64,000 bases of DNA from Collinsella aerofaciens (GCF_028206995.1 NZ_JAQLFL010000005.1:1-64000), one strand, 5' to 3'; positions 17,227-26,170 are shown, numbered from the stretch's first letter. Notes: a model not told the origin generated them from the sequence alone. Numbers and translations: made by a program.

Positions 17227-17233
17227 GCAATTC

Positions 17234-18184
17234 CTAACCACGATGAGCATTAAGTTTCTTAAGAGCCTGCTTCGCATTGTGACCAACAACGCGATATGCT
17301 TTATGTATAAAAGCAAAGGGAGCAAGCGCAAACGAGGATAACAGCTGGACTGCGCCCTCAGCACTCGCGTTCATTCCAACGAGCATCAGGCCGACTCGAT
17401 AGTGCATCGCATGCTCTACACGACGCCTTTGGTTGAGCGTAAACATCCCAGAATACTCCCGTATGAGCCGATCATAGTTCAGCTCCCCCGCCAAAGACTT
17501 GCCGCTCGTGCTTATCCTCACCGTCCCTAAGTCATCGTAGTAGACTGAGAGCACCTCGGGGACGCATCTAATCTGGAAGCCCGCTATCAAAAGCTTGAAC
17601 ATGAGAATGGAGTCCTGCTTCGCAGGCGTATCGCTGAAGCAACCGACGCTCCGTAACGCATCCTTGCGCGCCAGCCATTGGCTCGTCGCCGCAATACAGC
17701 CGCAGTAGGCCTGCTCGAAAACAGGCACCCCGTTGCAGACTCGGCGGTAGTAAATCTCTGTGCCATCGGGCTGGACGCCCTTGCAGTGCGCATAGGTCAA
17801 CGAGACATTAGAATCGGACATTGGTTCCATCTGCAGCTCTAGCTTGCGCGGTAGAAACTCATCATCATCGTCAAGAAAGGCAACAAAATCGGCCTTTGAA
17901 GCATCGATGCCAGTGTTACGCGCAAGCGATCCGCCTCCGTTTTTTTCGCGAACGACATAGCGCAATTCAACGCCCGGCCGAGTCTCGAATGCAAGAACAC
18001 GAGCTTGAGTCTCAAGCTGTTGATTCGTGCCTTTACCATTGTCATCTACGACAACAATCTCGATATTGGAGTAAGTCTGGGAATTGACACTTTCCAATGC
18101 CCGAGTCAGCATGTCAGAACGTGAATATGTCGGGATCACGACACTGACTAGCGGGGCGTTTGAATTCACTGAAGGCATCACCAT
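17234..18184 (-). CDS. Family 2 glycosyltransferase
   Basis: 316 aa from ATG 18184 (GAAGGG 8 bp upstream). The N-terminal GT-A domain shows VSVVIPTYSRSDMLTRALES, VVVDDNGKG and the DXD-like VAFLDDDDEFLPRKLE. The C-terminal about 70 residues are basic and may touch the membrane. It transfers a sugar from a nucleotide donor in repeat-unit assembly, acceptor unknown. It starts 2 bp after the stop of a wzy-like relic, so it may have been coupled to a gene that is now lost. Confidence 0.88.
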   Translation of the reverse strand: MVMPSVNSNAPLVSVVIPTYSRSDMLTRALESVNSQTYSNIEIVVVDDNGKGTNQQLETQARVLAFETRPGVELRYVVREKNGGGSLARNTGIDASKADFVAFLDDDDEFLPRKLELQMEPMSDSNVSLTYAHCKGVQPDGTEIYYRRVCNGVPVFEQAYCGCIAATSQWLARKDALRSVGCFSDTPAKQDSILMFKLLIAGFQIRCVPEVLSVYYDDLGTVRISTSGKSLAGELNYDRLIREYSGMFTLNQRRRVEHAMHYRVGLMLVGMNASAEGAVQLLSSFALAPFAFIHKAYRVVGHNAKQALKKLNAHRG

Positions 18185-18185
18185 C

Positions 18186-18487
18186 TCATAAACCCTTCGG
18201 GCCGATAACGTCACTGACTGCGGAGTCGACAGAGTCATTTTTAGAGGTGCGTTCACCCAGCAGATTAAGCACTAAGCAAAATAAAGCCATAACGTGGTAG
18301 ACATCCGGAATATTGGCCATGCCGTTAAAGGTCGAGAAGTAAGTAAGCATCAAAATTCCCATGAACAGAATAGAATAGTTTCCCGTTGCAACAGAGTTCT
18401 TAATTGATGGCAGCAAGATAAGAAACGCTGCACCAACTGCAAATACAAGTCCAAATTTAAATGCGAGCGTCAAGGAGGGAAGACGTC
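18186..18487 (-). pseudogene. C-terminal relic of a polymerase-like membrane protein
   Basis: About 95 residues with three hydrophobic segments (FGLVFAVGAAFLILL, ILFMGILMLTYFSTF, VMALFCLVLNLL) and a hydrophilic tail, like the end of a Wzy or O-antigen ligase. A stop codon (TGA) lies just 5' in the same frame and no ribosome site precedes the first TTG. An intact Wzy follows upstream at 18695-19837, so this is a leftover of a replaced polymerase. Confidence 0.6.
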
Positions 18488-18694
18488 AGCGCACTCGGCA
18501 CAATGGCATTTACCGAGAGAATCAATCGTTGTTTTTAGGCACTCGATTCTACTCAACGTTGTAATCGCAACTAGTGCAAAGCTGCCTTCGCTAGATGAAT
18601 ACGATATTTCTTGTGACATGGTAAGCTATTCCCATTACGAACAAGGTTTCAAGTTTTTATAAAGTAGATTGTTTATTCAGGACGCAGCCCTGCT

Positions 18695-19837
18695 TCATAT
18701 ATCAAAATGCCCATTAAAGCTAAATAATGGAACAAGCAGAAATAAGGATGGATTGACAGCAGCAGCCGGGTAAAAACTTTCACTCAGAGCTGCAATCATG
18801 TAAATAACCACAAATGCAAGAGATGCCCAATCGCGTGTTTCTTTAAGCCGTTTAACAATTAACTGCATTGATCCGAATAGCAAAATGAAGGCAATTAATC
18901 CGTAGGCAACGAAGACGAAGACGTAGCTATTGTCAAAATTACCCTCTGAGGTCAGCATGCCATGACCGAATGGGCTTGCCGCGTAGTTACTGAGAAAGAA
19001 GTTGTTGTAATAGATACGACCCTGAAAAATCCTATCGAGAACGCCGACAAAACCGTTTCTTCCATAGAGCAACGCAGTGCCGAACGAAAATGCGATAAGA
19101 AGCGGGAGCACGGCCGTTGAGAACCTGACGAACAGTTCCCTTATCTTCCCTGAATGCTGAAGTACATAGAACAGGAGCAGACCACCCATGCCGAGGAACA
19201 GGCCGATGTAACTGCCCGTGATGTATTCACACAAGATGTTCAAAACGGCAAACACGAGGTAGACGATAATTCCGCAATTTCCCCTTTTCATATAGAGCGT
19301 CAAGAAGACGACCGTGAGAAAAGACAAGTGCATGACGTTGGTAGAGGAGCCGTTTACAAGGACTCGCTGAATGTATGTGTCTGTCGCCATTTTATAATAT
19401 TGGTAAAATTCAACTTCATAAATACCCGTAGCGGCAAACAGCACTACGAAAAGAAGTCCTACGATTTTCGCGGTCAGAAATGTAAGTAGCACCCTCTTGA
19501 TATCAATGTCCTTGGCGCCAACCAACAGCATGACCGTAAGTAGCAGGGTGAACCGTTTGCTAACAACCAACTCGATGACGCCGAGGGCTGCAAGACCCAT
19601 TGCAATCAAGAAGAAGCGCGGATCAAAGTCCATAGCAAGAAACCTAATAACCGCGAATGCGGCACCGAGCCCGACGCAGGCGACATAAATATCGTCACCA
19701 GCGCTCAGGCCAAGCGTGCTCATAAACACTACCGAGAAAAGATACGCGCAGTACAGAAAGTCCACGACTCTCATGGAGGAAACGTTCCCCGCATTCATGT
19801 CGGTGTATTGCTTTATGGCAGCCTTGCGCTTAATCAA
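18695..19837 (-). CDS. wzy: Polysaccharide polymerase (Wzy-like)
   Basis: 380 aa with about ten hydrophobic helices and a large periplasm-facing loop around GRIYYNNFF and SPFGHGMLTSEGNFDNSYV, as in O-antigen/capsule polymerases. The TTG start at 19837 overlaps the stop of the upstream glycosyltransferase (TTGA) and has GGAAGGAAAG 4 bp upstream. It should join flipped repeat units at the outer face of the membrane. Wzy sequences diverge strongly, so the call rests on topology and context. Confidence 0.78.
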   Translation of the reverse strand: MIKRKAAIKQYTDMNAGNVSSMRVVDFLYCAYLFSVVFMSTLGLSAGDDIYVACVGLGAAFAVIRFLAMDFDPRFFLIAMGLAALGVIELVVSKRFTLLLTVMLLVGAKDIDIKRVLLTFLTAKIVGLLFVVLFAATGIYEVEFYQYYKMATDTYIQRVLVNGSSTNVMHLSFLTVVFLTLYMKRGNCGIIVYLVFAVLNILCEYITGSYIGLFLGMGGLLLFYVLQHSGKIRELFVRFSTAVLPLLIAFSFGTALLYGRNGFVGVLDRIFQGRIYYNNFFLSNYAASPFGHGMLTSEGNFDNSYVFVFVAYGLIAFILLFGSMQLIVKRLKETRDWASLAFVVIYMIAALSESFYPAAAVNPSLFLLVPLFSFNGHFDI

Positions 19838-20730
19838 GATACTTTCCTTCCAAAACGTCTCCTTTCGACCAGCACAGACAAGGGGAATACAAGGAGGGCC
19901 AATACCCTATTAGAATCGATTCCGGAGAAGACGGGCTCAGCGACCGCCATGTTCAGGGACTCGATTCCGACGAGGGCCGAAATCCTTTCCCTCAGCGCTC
20001 GGACGCTCGAGTACCGCCTGGCAGATTCATGTCGCTTGACAAGTGCCATGCGCGTACCCACGGGGCTGCCCAGCCAATTCTTCCAGATGTTTTTGGTGAG
20101 ACCTTCCTCGAGGTATTCACATCTGTAGAAGGGTTCGTTGTGCACGCAAAACAGCTCGGGAGCAACGAAGTCGTAGTAAGCCGAGCCTTCAGGAATGAAA
20201 CGCTCGCCCTGAACAACGGGAAATGGATGCCGCCTTAAAACATCAGTGTTAAAGACAATCGCCGTCTCGATGACGAGACCGTATTTCATGCGCATATCGG
20301 CAAGCTCAATCTTGTCAGCGCCATCGGGAAACCATGTATCCAAGGCTGTTTGCGCAGCAAACAGCCTTGGATACAGAAGACCTTCTTCCGTATCCAAAGC
20401 TGTTATGTCGTGCAAGATAGTCTCCACGGCGTTGGGCTCAAGCCAGTCGTCCGAGTCAACGCAAATAAAATATTCTCCAGATGCCTCTGTAGCACCAAGA
20501 TTATGTGCAACGTGTTTTCCAGAGTTCGGCTGTTTGATATATCGAATAGGAAAGGGCGACGTGTCTAACCAAGAGACAACCATGTTCTCAGTATCGTCAG
20601 TCGATCCATCATCCACAATGAGCCATTCGAATCGAAAGTCGGTCTGAGATATTAGTGATGAATACAGGCGCTCAAGCTCATTAATACGATTATAGGTCGG
20701 TGTAAATATCGTTAATAATTTGTTGCCCAT
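19834..20730 (-). CDS. Family 2 glycosyltransferase
   Basis: 298 aa. The GT-A core is clear: LTIFTPTYNRINELERLYSS, WLIVDDGSTDDTEN and the DXD region YFICVDSDDWLEPNA. The C-terminal part includes ENIW-like TKNIWKNWLGSP, common in capsule transferases. It is embedded in the operon, overlapping the next upstream gene by one base and wzy by four. Donor sugar unknown. Confidence 0.9.
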   Translation of the reverse strand: MGNKLLTIFTPTYNRINELERLYSSLISQTDFRFEWLIVDDGSTDDTENMVVSWLDTSPFPIRYIKQPNSGKHVAHNLGATEASGEYFICVDSDDWLEPNAVETILHDITALDTEEGLLYPRLFAAQTALDTWFPDGADKIELADMRMKYGLVIETAIVFNTDVLRRHPFPVVQGERFIPEGSAYYDFVAPELFCVHNEPFYRCEYLEEGLTKNIWKNWLGSPVGTRMALVKRHESARRYSSVRALRERISALVGIESLNMAVAEPVFSGIDSNRVLALLVFPLSVLVERRRFGRKVS

Positions 20731-21473
20731 TAACGATCGCCCTTAATTATGTTCTTAAACGCCTTGAAAAGAATAACCCCTCTAGGGCCAACCGCTCTCA
20801 TAACTTTATGCTTAAAATGCGTCGCAGGTCCAGCCCATGATCCGTCGAAATGATGAATAGCATACGTATTTTTAGTTACGTTAATCTCATGCGTAAGGAA
20901 ATCCTTTGGGCAAAAATATTCACTTGGATAAATAGTTATCCCAGCAACTTCCTGGATGCCAGGTTTATCTTCAAGTCCAAAACCTTTAAGAATATCAGTT
21001 GTACGAACAACGACAGTAGTTTGGTCGTAAACACCACCAGTCTTTATAAAGTGATCCGACTCATAGGAATCGAGGATGGTCTTGTAGAGGCCAAGCCCCG
21101 GATTGGCCGCAAGGCCAAGCCCCGGAGCGACAGCGCCGGCAGCACCAGAGCTGAAATCCTGTTCAAAACCCATAAAAGGGCCCCTTTGAATAATTTCATC
21201 GAGAGGCTTCAAAAGCTCGACATCAGTATCTAAGTAGACCCCTCCATGCTCATACAAAATCTTGAATCGCGCATAGTCGCTTGCAAATGCCCATTTCTTT
21301 ACGCTTATAGCTTCGCGAACATAATCACAGCAATCAGTATCAAAGTTTGATTCGTCCCAACGAACGATCTCGTAGCCTGGCATATATTTTTCCCATGAAG
21401 CAATGCAGCGTTCAGCTAGAGGGGGAAGCGGATTACCGCCAAACCAAATGTAATGAATCTTCTTGGGTATCAT
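20730..21473 (-). CDS. Family 32-type glycosyltransferase
   Basis: 247 aa; ATG at 21473 with GAGGAG 9 bp upstream (a TTG at 21491 is in the ribosome site). MIPKKIHYIWFGGNPLP at the N-terminus and FKILYEHGGVYLDTDVELLKPL with the DXD motif are diagnostic of the DXD-sugar-binding, OCH1-like group often found in capsule loci. It starts 4 bp after pssE. Donor sugar unknown, mannose or galactose types being common in the family. Confidence 0.88.
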   Translation of the reverse strand: MIPKKIHYIWFGGNPLPPLAERCIASWEKYMPGYEIVRWDESNFDTDCCDYVREAISVKKWAFASDYARFKILYEHGGVYLDTDVELLKPLDEIIQRGPFMGFEQDFSSGAAGAVAPGLGLAANPGLGLYKTILDSYESDHFIKTGGVYDQTTVVVRTTDILKGFGLEDKPGIQEVAGITIYPSEYFCPKDFLTHEINVTKNTYAIHHFDGSWAGPATHFKHKVMRAVGPRGVILFKAFKNIIKGDR

Positions 21474-21477
21474 GGGG

Positions 21478-21963
21478 TTAAAGCTCCTCAATCAAACCAC
21501 AGAGCTCCTTACAGAACTCTAAGTTATGGCTCCTAAAATAGGTTCCGCATGAAAGTTCACGGGCTCGTTCTATTGCTTGAGGCAGCTCTTTAACGTCATA
21601 AATAGGCACGATACCGCCCTGGCGCTCCGCCACAATGCGAACGAAATCCGCTTGATGATCATTCACGTGTTCGCCAAGGTCCCCTCGACGCGGAACAACA
21701 ACAGGGACCTTCCCGGCCGCCATCGCCTCAATGAAGCTCGAAGGGCCACCATGCGTAATCACCACATCCGCAACTTCCATATAATTCTTCATCTGATGGA
21801 ACGGCACAAAACGCGAGTGATCACAATGGATAGGCTCATATGTTGAATAGCCTGTCTGAATGAAAACCGGTTCCGTAAGTATCCCGTCCGCCCTGAGTTC
21901 GTCGACAGCCTTGACCAAGCGATTGAACTGCTGCTCGTGGGTGCCCACGGTAACGAAAATCAT
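21478..21963 (-). CDS. pssE: Glycosyltransferase catalytic subunit, PssE/Alg13-like
   Basis: 161 aa from ATG 21963 (AAGAAG upstream). It begins MIFVTVGTHEQQFNRLVKAV and holds VVITHGGPSSFIEAMAAGK, the UDP-sugar-binding motif of GT28 C-terminal domains. With the adjacent PssD it forms the two-part transferase seen in Gram-positive capsule loci (Cps14F/Cps14G type), which adds the second sugar to the lipid-linked primer. The order pssD-pssE with a 12-bp gap is typical. Confidence 0.9.
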   Translation of the reverse strand: MIFVTVGTHEQQFNRLVKAVDELRADGILTEPVFIQTGYSTYEPIHCDHSRFVPFHQMKNYMEVADVVITHGGPSSFIEAMAAGKVPVVVPRRGDLGEHVNDHQADFVRIVAERQGGIVPIYDVKELPQAIERARELSCGTYFRSHNLEFCKELCGLIEEL

Positions 21964-21974
21964 TCGATCACTTC

Positions 21975-22442
21975 TTAGAAAATCGAGCCGAGGTTCACGG
22001 CGTGCTTGTATACTTCCAGTTGCTCCGGCCACTGGACAACGAACAGGTCAGCGATCCCGTTGAGCATCCGACCTGTCATGGTCGGCTTATCCACGCGGTC
22101 GAACACCTCTACGTAAACGCATTTGGCACCCAGCAGCTTGCCCAGTACGAAGAAAGGAACTGCCACGGCAGCTCCAGACGAGATAATTAGGTTAGGACGC
22201 TCCTTCCGCAACACCTTCCAGGCAAGAACAGTGTTCTTCAATAAATTGGGGATATTTCGATTTGTTGGGTAATGGCAGTGGATGACGCGCTCGTCCTTGA
22301 GCAGCGAGTTCGCATCCTCTTTGTCGAACGTCACCCAAAACCGTTCAACGGCTTGCGACCATATAGGCTTGAGTAGCCACATATGCGTTAGGTGTCCACC
22401 GCTGGAGCTGGGAATGCAAACCTTTGCTTTCGAGAGATCCAT
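21975..22442 (-). CDS. pssD: Membrane-anchoring transferase subunit, PssD/Alg14-like
   Basis: 155 aa. SSSGGHLTHMWLLKPIW near residue 12 is the PssD/Alg14 signature, and LIISSGAAVAVPFFVLGKLLG is the membrane-associated stretch. It brings PssE to the membrane and completes the active site. It starts immediately after the stop of the sugar-1-phosphate transferase, whose product is the likely acceptor. Confidence 0.9.
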   Translation of the reverse strand: MDLSKAKVCIPSSSGGHLTHMWLLKPIWSQAVERFWVTFDKEDANSLLKDERVIHCHYPTNRNIPNLLKNTVLAWKVLRKERPNLIISSGAAVAVPFFVLGKLLGAKCVYVEVFDRVDKPTMTGRMLNGIADLFVVQWPEQLEVYKHAVNLGSIF

Positions 22443-23192
22443 CTAGCACGCCCCCTTTCCGGTGATGACCTCGATTACCGTGAGGATGACGATCTTGAGG
22501 TCCGTGACGGGTCCGCGCTTGGCGATGTACTCCAGGTCTCGGCGGACCATGCCGTCGAACCCGGTCGAGTTGCGCTCCGTCACCTGCCACCAGCCGGTGA
22601 TGCCAGGCTTCACGGCCAGGCGCTGCAGGTCGTACTCGGTGTAATCCGCGACTTCATTCGGCAGCGGCGGGCGCGGGCCGACGACGGACATCTGGCCCAG
22701 GAACACGTTAAGGAACTGCGGGAACTCGTCGATGGAGTGCTTGCGGATGAACTTGCCGATCTTGGTGACGCGAGGGTCCTCCTTCATCTTGAACATGGCG
22801 CCATCGATCTCGTTCTGTTCCTTGAGCTCGGCGAGTCGCTCGTCGGCGTCCCTGTACATAGAGCGGAACTTCCACATACGGAAGGTAGACAGCCTGCCGT
22901 CGCGGTGGGTCTGGCCGACGCGGATCTGGCTGTAGAAGGGGTTGCCCTCGCTCTCCAGGCGGATGAGCGCCGCGAGCACCAGGCTGGGGATCGCGATGAC
23001 GACGAGCACGGCACCGCTGAACACGACGTCGAATGCGCGCTTGACGGCACGGTAGGCCAGGCGCGAGCGGTCCCAGTCCACGATGGATTGCATGGCCTTG
23101 TAGCGGCCGGCGCCCTCGCGTCGGCCCATGGCCTGAGCAATGAGCGCTGCCCCCGCAGGCGCATCCGTTACAAATTGAGTTTTATCCGACAC
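22443..23192 (-). CDS. Undecaprenyl-phosphate sugar-1-phosphate transferase
   Basis: 249 aa from GTG 23192 (GGAAG upstream); a TTG at 23258 is less likely. One membrane helix (VVFSGAVLVVIAIPSLVLAALI) is followed by the PF02397 catalytic core: FRMWKFRSMYRDADERL, RVTKIGKFIRKHSIDEFPQ and SVVGPRPPLPNEV. It loads the first sugar phosphate onto undecaprenyl phosphate and starts the repeat unit. The short form lacks the N-terminal four-helix region of WbaP/CpsE. First structural gene after loaP. Confidence 0.93.
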   Translation of the reverse strand: MSDKTQFVTDAPAGAALIAQAMGRREGAGRYKAMQSIVDWDRSRLAYRAVKRAFDVVFSGAVLVVIAIPSLVLAALIRLESEGNPFYSQIRVGQTHRDGRLSTFRMWKFRSMYRDADERLAELKEQNEIDGAMFKMKEDPRVTKIGKFIRKHSIDEFPQFLNVFLGQMSVVGPRPPLPNEVADYTEYDLQRLAVKPGITGWWQVTERNSTGFDGMVRRDLEYIAKRGPVTDLKIVILTVIEVITGKGAC

Positions 23193-23258
23193 GTTTTCTT
23201 CCAAGACTTCGTCCCCGGGTCGGGGATCCTCCCTGTTCTGTGTAGCGATCGCTTGCAA

Positions 23259-23804
23259 CTAGGCGATCGCCTTTTTAAGGTTTCGCGTGACGCGCTGCTC
23301 GGCTGAAAGCACGGCGAGGCCAACGCGAGTTGTTACGCGTCGGCCACACAGGTCGAGCTCCAAATAAGCAGTGCTCTTACGTCTGTTAATGGTTTTGATA
23401 AGGCCTTCGTGGCCCAGCAGTGGGCCTGCCGTCACTACGACCTGGTCGCCATCCTTTAGGGCCTCGCTCATGGGAACTACGCGGTCTCCCCTATGCGTAA
23501 AGCTGCCAATGAGCTGAGTCTCTTCTTTTGCCAGCGGCACAAACTGACCGTCCTGGGAAAGCACCCGGGCAAAGTCGTCCATGCGCAGCAGATACTGTTG
23601 CACGGTGCGAGGATCTGCCGTATCGCAGATAAGATATCCGGGAAAGAGCGGCTTGGTCGTATCGACCCATTCGCCGTGTACCTTAATTTCGGTTTGAAAT
23701 TGGGGATAAAAGAGCTCCTGTATGGCGCTAGCCGGCACCATGCGCTCGATGCGCTCGCGCATTACGTCTTCGCGACCGTTAATGACCTGGATCACATACC
23801 ACAC
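23259..23804 (-). CDS. loaP: LoaP/NusG-like processive antiterminator
   Basis: 181 aa from GTG 23804 (AAGGGGG 8 bp upstream; a GTG at 23813 lies inside that site). The NusG N-terminal domain starts WYVIQVINGREDVM and has the LFPGYLICDT strand; the C-terminal KOW domain contains KDGDQVVVTAGPLLGHEGLI. As a NusG paralogue heading a long polysaccharide operon it fits LoaP/RfaH-type regulators, which bind the elongating polymerase through a leader RNA signal and suppress termination. A large hairpin lies in its own leader at 23834-23905. It could be a housekeeping NusG, but the context argues against that. Confidence 0.88.
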   Translation of the reverse strand: MWYVIQVINGREDVMRERIERMVPASAIQELFYPQFQTEIKVHGEWVDTTKPLFPGYLICDTADPRTVQQYLLRMDDFARVLSQDGQFVPLAKEETQLIGSFTHRGDRVVPMSEALKDGDQVVVTAGPLLGHEGLIKTINRRKSTAYLELDLCGRRVTTRVGLAVLSAEQRVTRNLKKAIA

Positions 23805-23833
23805 GAGCACCACCCCCTTGCTGTCTTACGTGT

Positions 23834-23905
23834 GGCTCACGGGGTTTGGTATGGCTTCGCCAGGGCGCTTGTGCGCGAAGGCGCTCCATATTCAAACCCT
23901 GAGCC
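23834..23905 (-). promoter_or_regulatory. Structured RNA leader of the loaP operon
   Basis: On the minus strand GGCTCAGGGTTTG pairs with CAAACCCCGTGAGCC around a second helix (ATGG/CCAT, then CTTCGC/GCGAAG). The structure ends about 30 nt before the loaP start. LoaP proteins are known to act through leader hairpins; that this is the recognition element or an autoregulatory site is an inference. Confidence 0.55.
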
Positions 23906-24942
23906 CAGTTAGACAAGCACGTGGCTCTGCCCCACCGTGAACGGTATGTATACGTGCAGCTGCTAGAGACGCGGATGTGTATCGTAAAAATAACCGCGAC
24001 CCCAGCTGGCTGCGTGCGAACCAGTCAAGCGGGTACAATACTGGACCGCACGCAAACAGCTGAAGGACTGCTTGGTTTACCACGGCAACTAATTACACTG
24101 CGTAATGCGAACTTATAAATAGCCACAAAAGCAAGTGCAAAATCGCGCATGGCAATCGATATTGGAGCTCGTGGTGTTTCTAACACCGCCGTTACGGCCG
24201 GATGCTGATCGACCCTGCGCTTTGCGGCTTACTGGAGCCGTGAACACAGTTGAACCCATGTAACGTTAGGTATCCTAGCACAAGGAATTGTCGAAACCGA
24301 TTTGGGCTGTGTTAAACAACATATGCGACAAATCCGAGCTTGAGGGGGTTGTTTGCCTAAGTTGTTCACGTTGACGCAGGTTAATAAAGTGCCCGCAACG
24401 GGGGCCCGAGAAAATGCAGGCAAACTTAGGCATAAATACGCCAAAGGAATTACGCGGTGCTTACGAATAATGTACAGAACTGGGAAATAAATTGCACAAC
24501 ATTTTGCGAGCGTGTGGGTATGGGCGCCGAATTGCGAAGATGGTCATCACACACTAGGCACGCCTGGCTACAGAGTCAACGCATTTTAAGGCGATTTGTT
24601 GGAAATCTTTTAGGGTACAGCTAGATGTGAGCGTACGGTTTATGGGACGAGGTTGACGATTGCGTCTCCCAGTGCGAGGCTCACCAAAAATAGAAGAGAA
24701 TACATATAGAACATGCGTTCTATATTTGATAGAATAGAGTCAAGGTATACGGGTAACGTGAGCCGGTGCGGAGGCCCCCAATGGTACGTATCGGCGAGAT
24801 GGATGCTTTATTCACAACGACCGTCACTCAGAGCCCCTAGGCAGGTACGCGCCCCTGCTCGCCGGCACCCATTAAGTTCGGCAGACAATCGAGTATCGAA
24901 TTAGACATGCAAGTGCCCAAAGGATTGATGTGGAGCTCGAAA
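23906..24942. other. Long non-coding region
   Basis: About 1 kb without a credible gene. It probably holds the operon promoter and long leader on the minus strand. Seen in it: a 10-bp inverted repeat TGCCTAAGTT/AACTTAGGCA (near 24354 and 24423) and a LexA-box-like dyad at 24705-24724. The short ORFs are not convincing. Confidence 0.5.
24705..24724. promoter_or_regulatory. LexA (SOS) box-like palindrome
   Basis: TATAGAAC-ATGC-GTTCTATA is an 8-bp perfect dyad containing GAAC-N4-GTTC, the core of Gram-positive SOS boxes. The nearest plus-strand gene is the RhuM-Fic gene, 219 bp away. No lexA is in the window. Confidence 0.4.
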
Positions 24943-25878
24943 ATGAATGGCAATCAGATTGTTCTCTTTGAATCCAACGACCGAGAGGTCACGATTCCTG
25001 TTGTAATTGACAAAGGAAGCGAAACTGTTTGGCTGACCCGAAATGAGATGGCAGCGCTGTTTGATAGGGATGTCAAAACAATCGGCAAGCATATCAATAA
25101 CGCTTTAAAGGAGGAATTAAGCGACGATGATTCAGTTGTCGCAAAATTTGCGACAACTGCTGCTGACGGCAAAAGATATCAAACCGATCATTACAGCTTA
25201 GACATGATATTGTCCATTGGATACCGCGTTAAATCTCAACGCGGTGTTGAATTCCGTCGCTGGGCAACCAATATACTCCACAAGTTTATTATTCAAGGAC
25301 ACGTTGAAAACGAACGTAGACTCGAGCAACTAGGGACAGTCGCTCAGATTATCGAACGTCTTCCCGAAGACCTCGGCTCTCGTGAGATACTCGATATCGT
25401 TGAGAGCTATATAGATGTCTTTAAATTGCTCGATGAGTATGATCGTGAATCCATTGATCGGCCCAAGGGACAAACTGGGGTTTACACACTCGAATACGAA
25501 CTCTGTATGAGATTAATAGCCCAAATGCGCAGCCGATTTACGAGCGACCTGTTTGGCGTAGAAAAAGATGAGTCCTTCCGCAGCAGTATCTCGGTAATCA
25601 ACCAGTCGTTTGGTGGCCAAGACCTATATCGATCCGTACAGGAAAAAGCTGCAAATCTGTTGTACCTCATCATCAAAAACCATTCATTTCTCGATGGAAA
25701 CAAGCGAATCGGATGCAGCCTCTTTCTCTACTATCTCGATCGCAACGGACTGCTTTTTCGCGGCTTAGACAAACGAATCGCAGACAGCACGCTTGTTGCT
25801 GTCGCGCTTATGATTGCTGAGTCGAGACCTGAAGAAAAAGAGTCCATGGTCTCGCTGGTTATGAACTTTTTGGAGTAG
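24943..25878 (+). CDS. RhuM-Fic/Doc domain protein
   Basis: 311 aa; ATG at 24943 chosen for GGAG 7 bp upstream, over one at 24907. Residues about 1-110 are the RhuM domain (VWLTRNEMAALFDRDVKTIGKHI, then GYRVKSQRGVEFRRWAT). The C-terminal half carries a Fic/Doc active site, HSFLDGNKRIGCSLFLYYL, with catalytic His and the phosphate-binding GNKR. Fic/Doc enzymes transfer AMP or phosphate to target proteins and some act as toxins. No antitoxin gene is adjacent, and I saw no obvious inhibitory (S/T)xxxE(G/N) helix. Target unknown; solitary and probably mobile. Confidence 0.88.
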   Translation: MNGNQIVLFESNDREVTIPVVIDKGSETVWLTRNEMAALFDRDVKTIGKHINNALKEELSDDDSVVAKFATTAADGKRYQTDHYSLDMILSIGYRVKSQRGVEFRRWATNILHKFIIQGHVENERRLEQLGTVAQIIERLPEDLGSREILDIVESYIDVFKLLDEYDRESIDRPKGQTGVYTLEYELCMRLIAQMRSRFTSDLFGVEKDESFRSSISVINQSFGGQDLYRSVQEKAANLLYLIIKNHSFLDGNKRIGCSLFLYYLDRNGLLFRGLDKRIADSTLVAVALMIAESRPEEKESMVSLVMNFLE

Positions 25879-25985
25879 ATAGGACGCCGACACACAATCT
25901 TCCACTTGGAGGCAAACATCGATGTGGTGGTTTCGAACACGCACAACGAGAGTCAATCCTCAGATGGGAGTCTGAGAGTTTAGAA

Positions 25986-26013
25986 ATAAAAAGGCCACTC
26001 AATTGAGTGGCCT
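25986..26013 (-). terminator. Terminator of tRNA-Ala copy 3
   Basis: Minus-strand stem AAGGCCACTC/GAGTGGCCTT with loop AATT, then TTTATTTC, 12 bp past the tRNA. It is also palindromic for plus-strand transcripts leaving the RhuM-Fic gene. Confidence 0.85.
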
Positions 26014-26024
26014 TACATTCACGA

Positions 26025-26100
26025 TGGTGGAGACGAGGGGGATCGAACCCCTGACCTCTTGACTGCCAGTCAAGCGCTCTCCCAGCTGAGCTACGCCCCC
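26025..26100 (-). tRNA. tRNA-Ala(GGC), CCA encoded
   Basis: Identical in its body to the tRNA-Ala at 854-926, but followed by an encoded CCA (26025-26027). It lacks the GC-rich palindromes and TIR elements that flank the other copies. Confidence 0.95.
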
Positions 26101-26113
26101 GTGACGACGAGAT

Positions 26114-26142
26114 ACTATAAGGGAAGTTGGCGTGGGGTGCAA
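26114..26142 (-). promoter_or_regulatory. Promoter of tRNA-Ala copy 3
   Basis: Minus-strand -35 TTGCAC (26137-26142), 17-bp spacer and -10 TATAGT (26114-26119), in the same geometry as the other two tRNA-Ala promoters. Confidence 0.8.
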
Positions 26143-26170
26143 GGACTTTTTTGGGCCAGACTCTAAATGC

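Noticed and set aside
24713-24904. 63-aa plus-strand frame before the RhuM-Fic gene
   Set aside because: Its start lies inside the SOS-box-like palindrome, it has no ribosome site and its sequence is Arg/Pro/Ser-rich without family resemblance.
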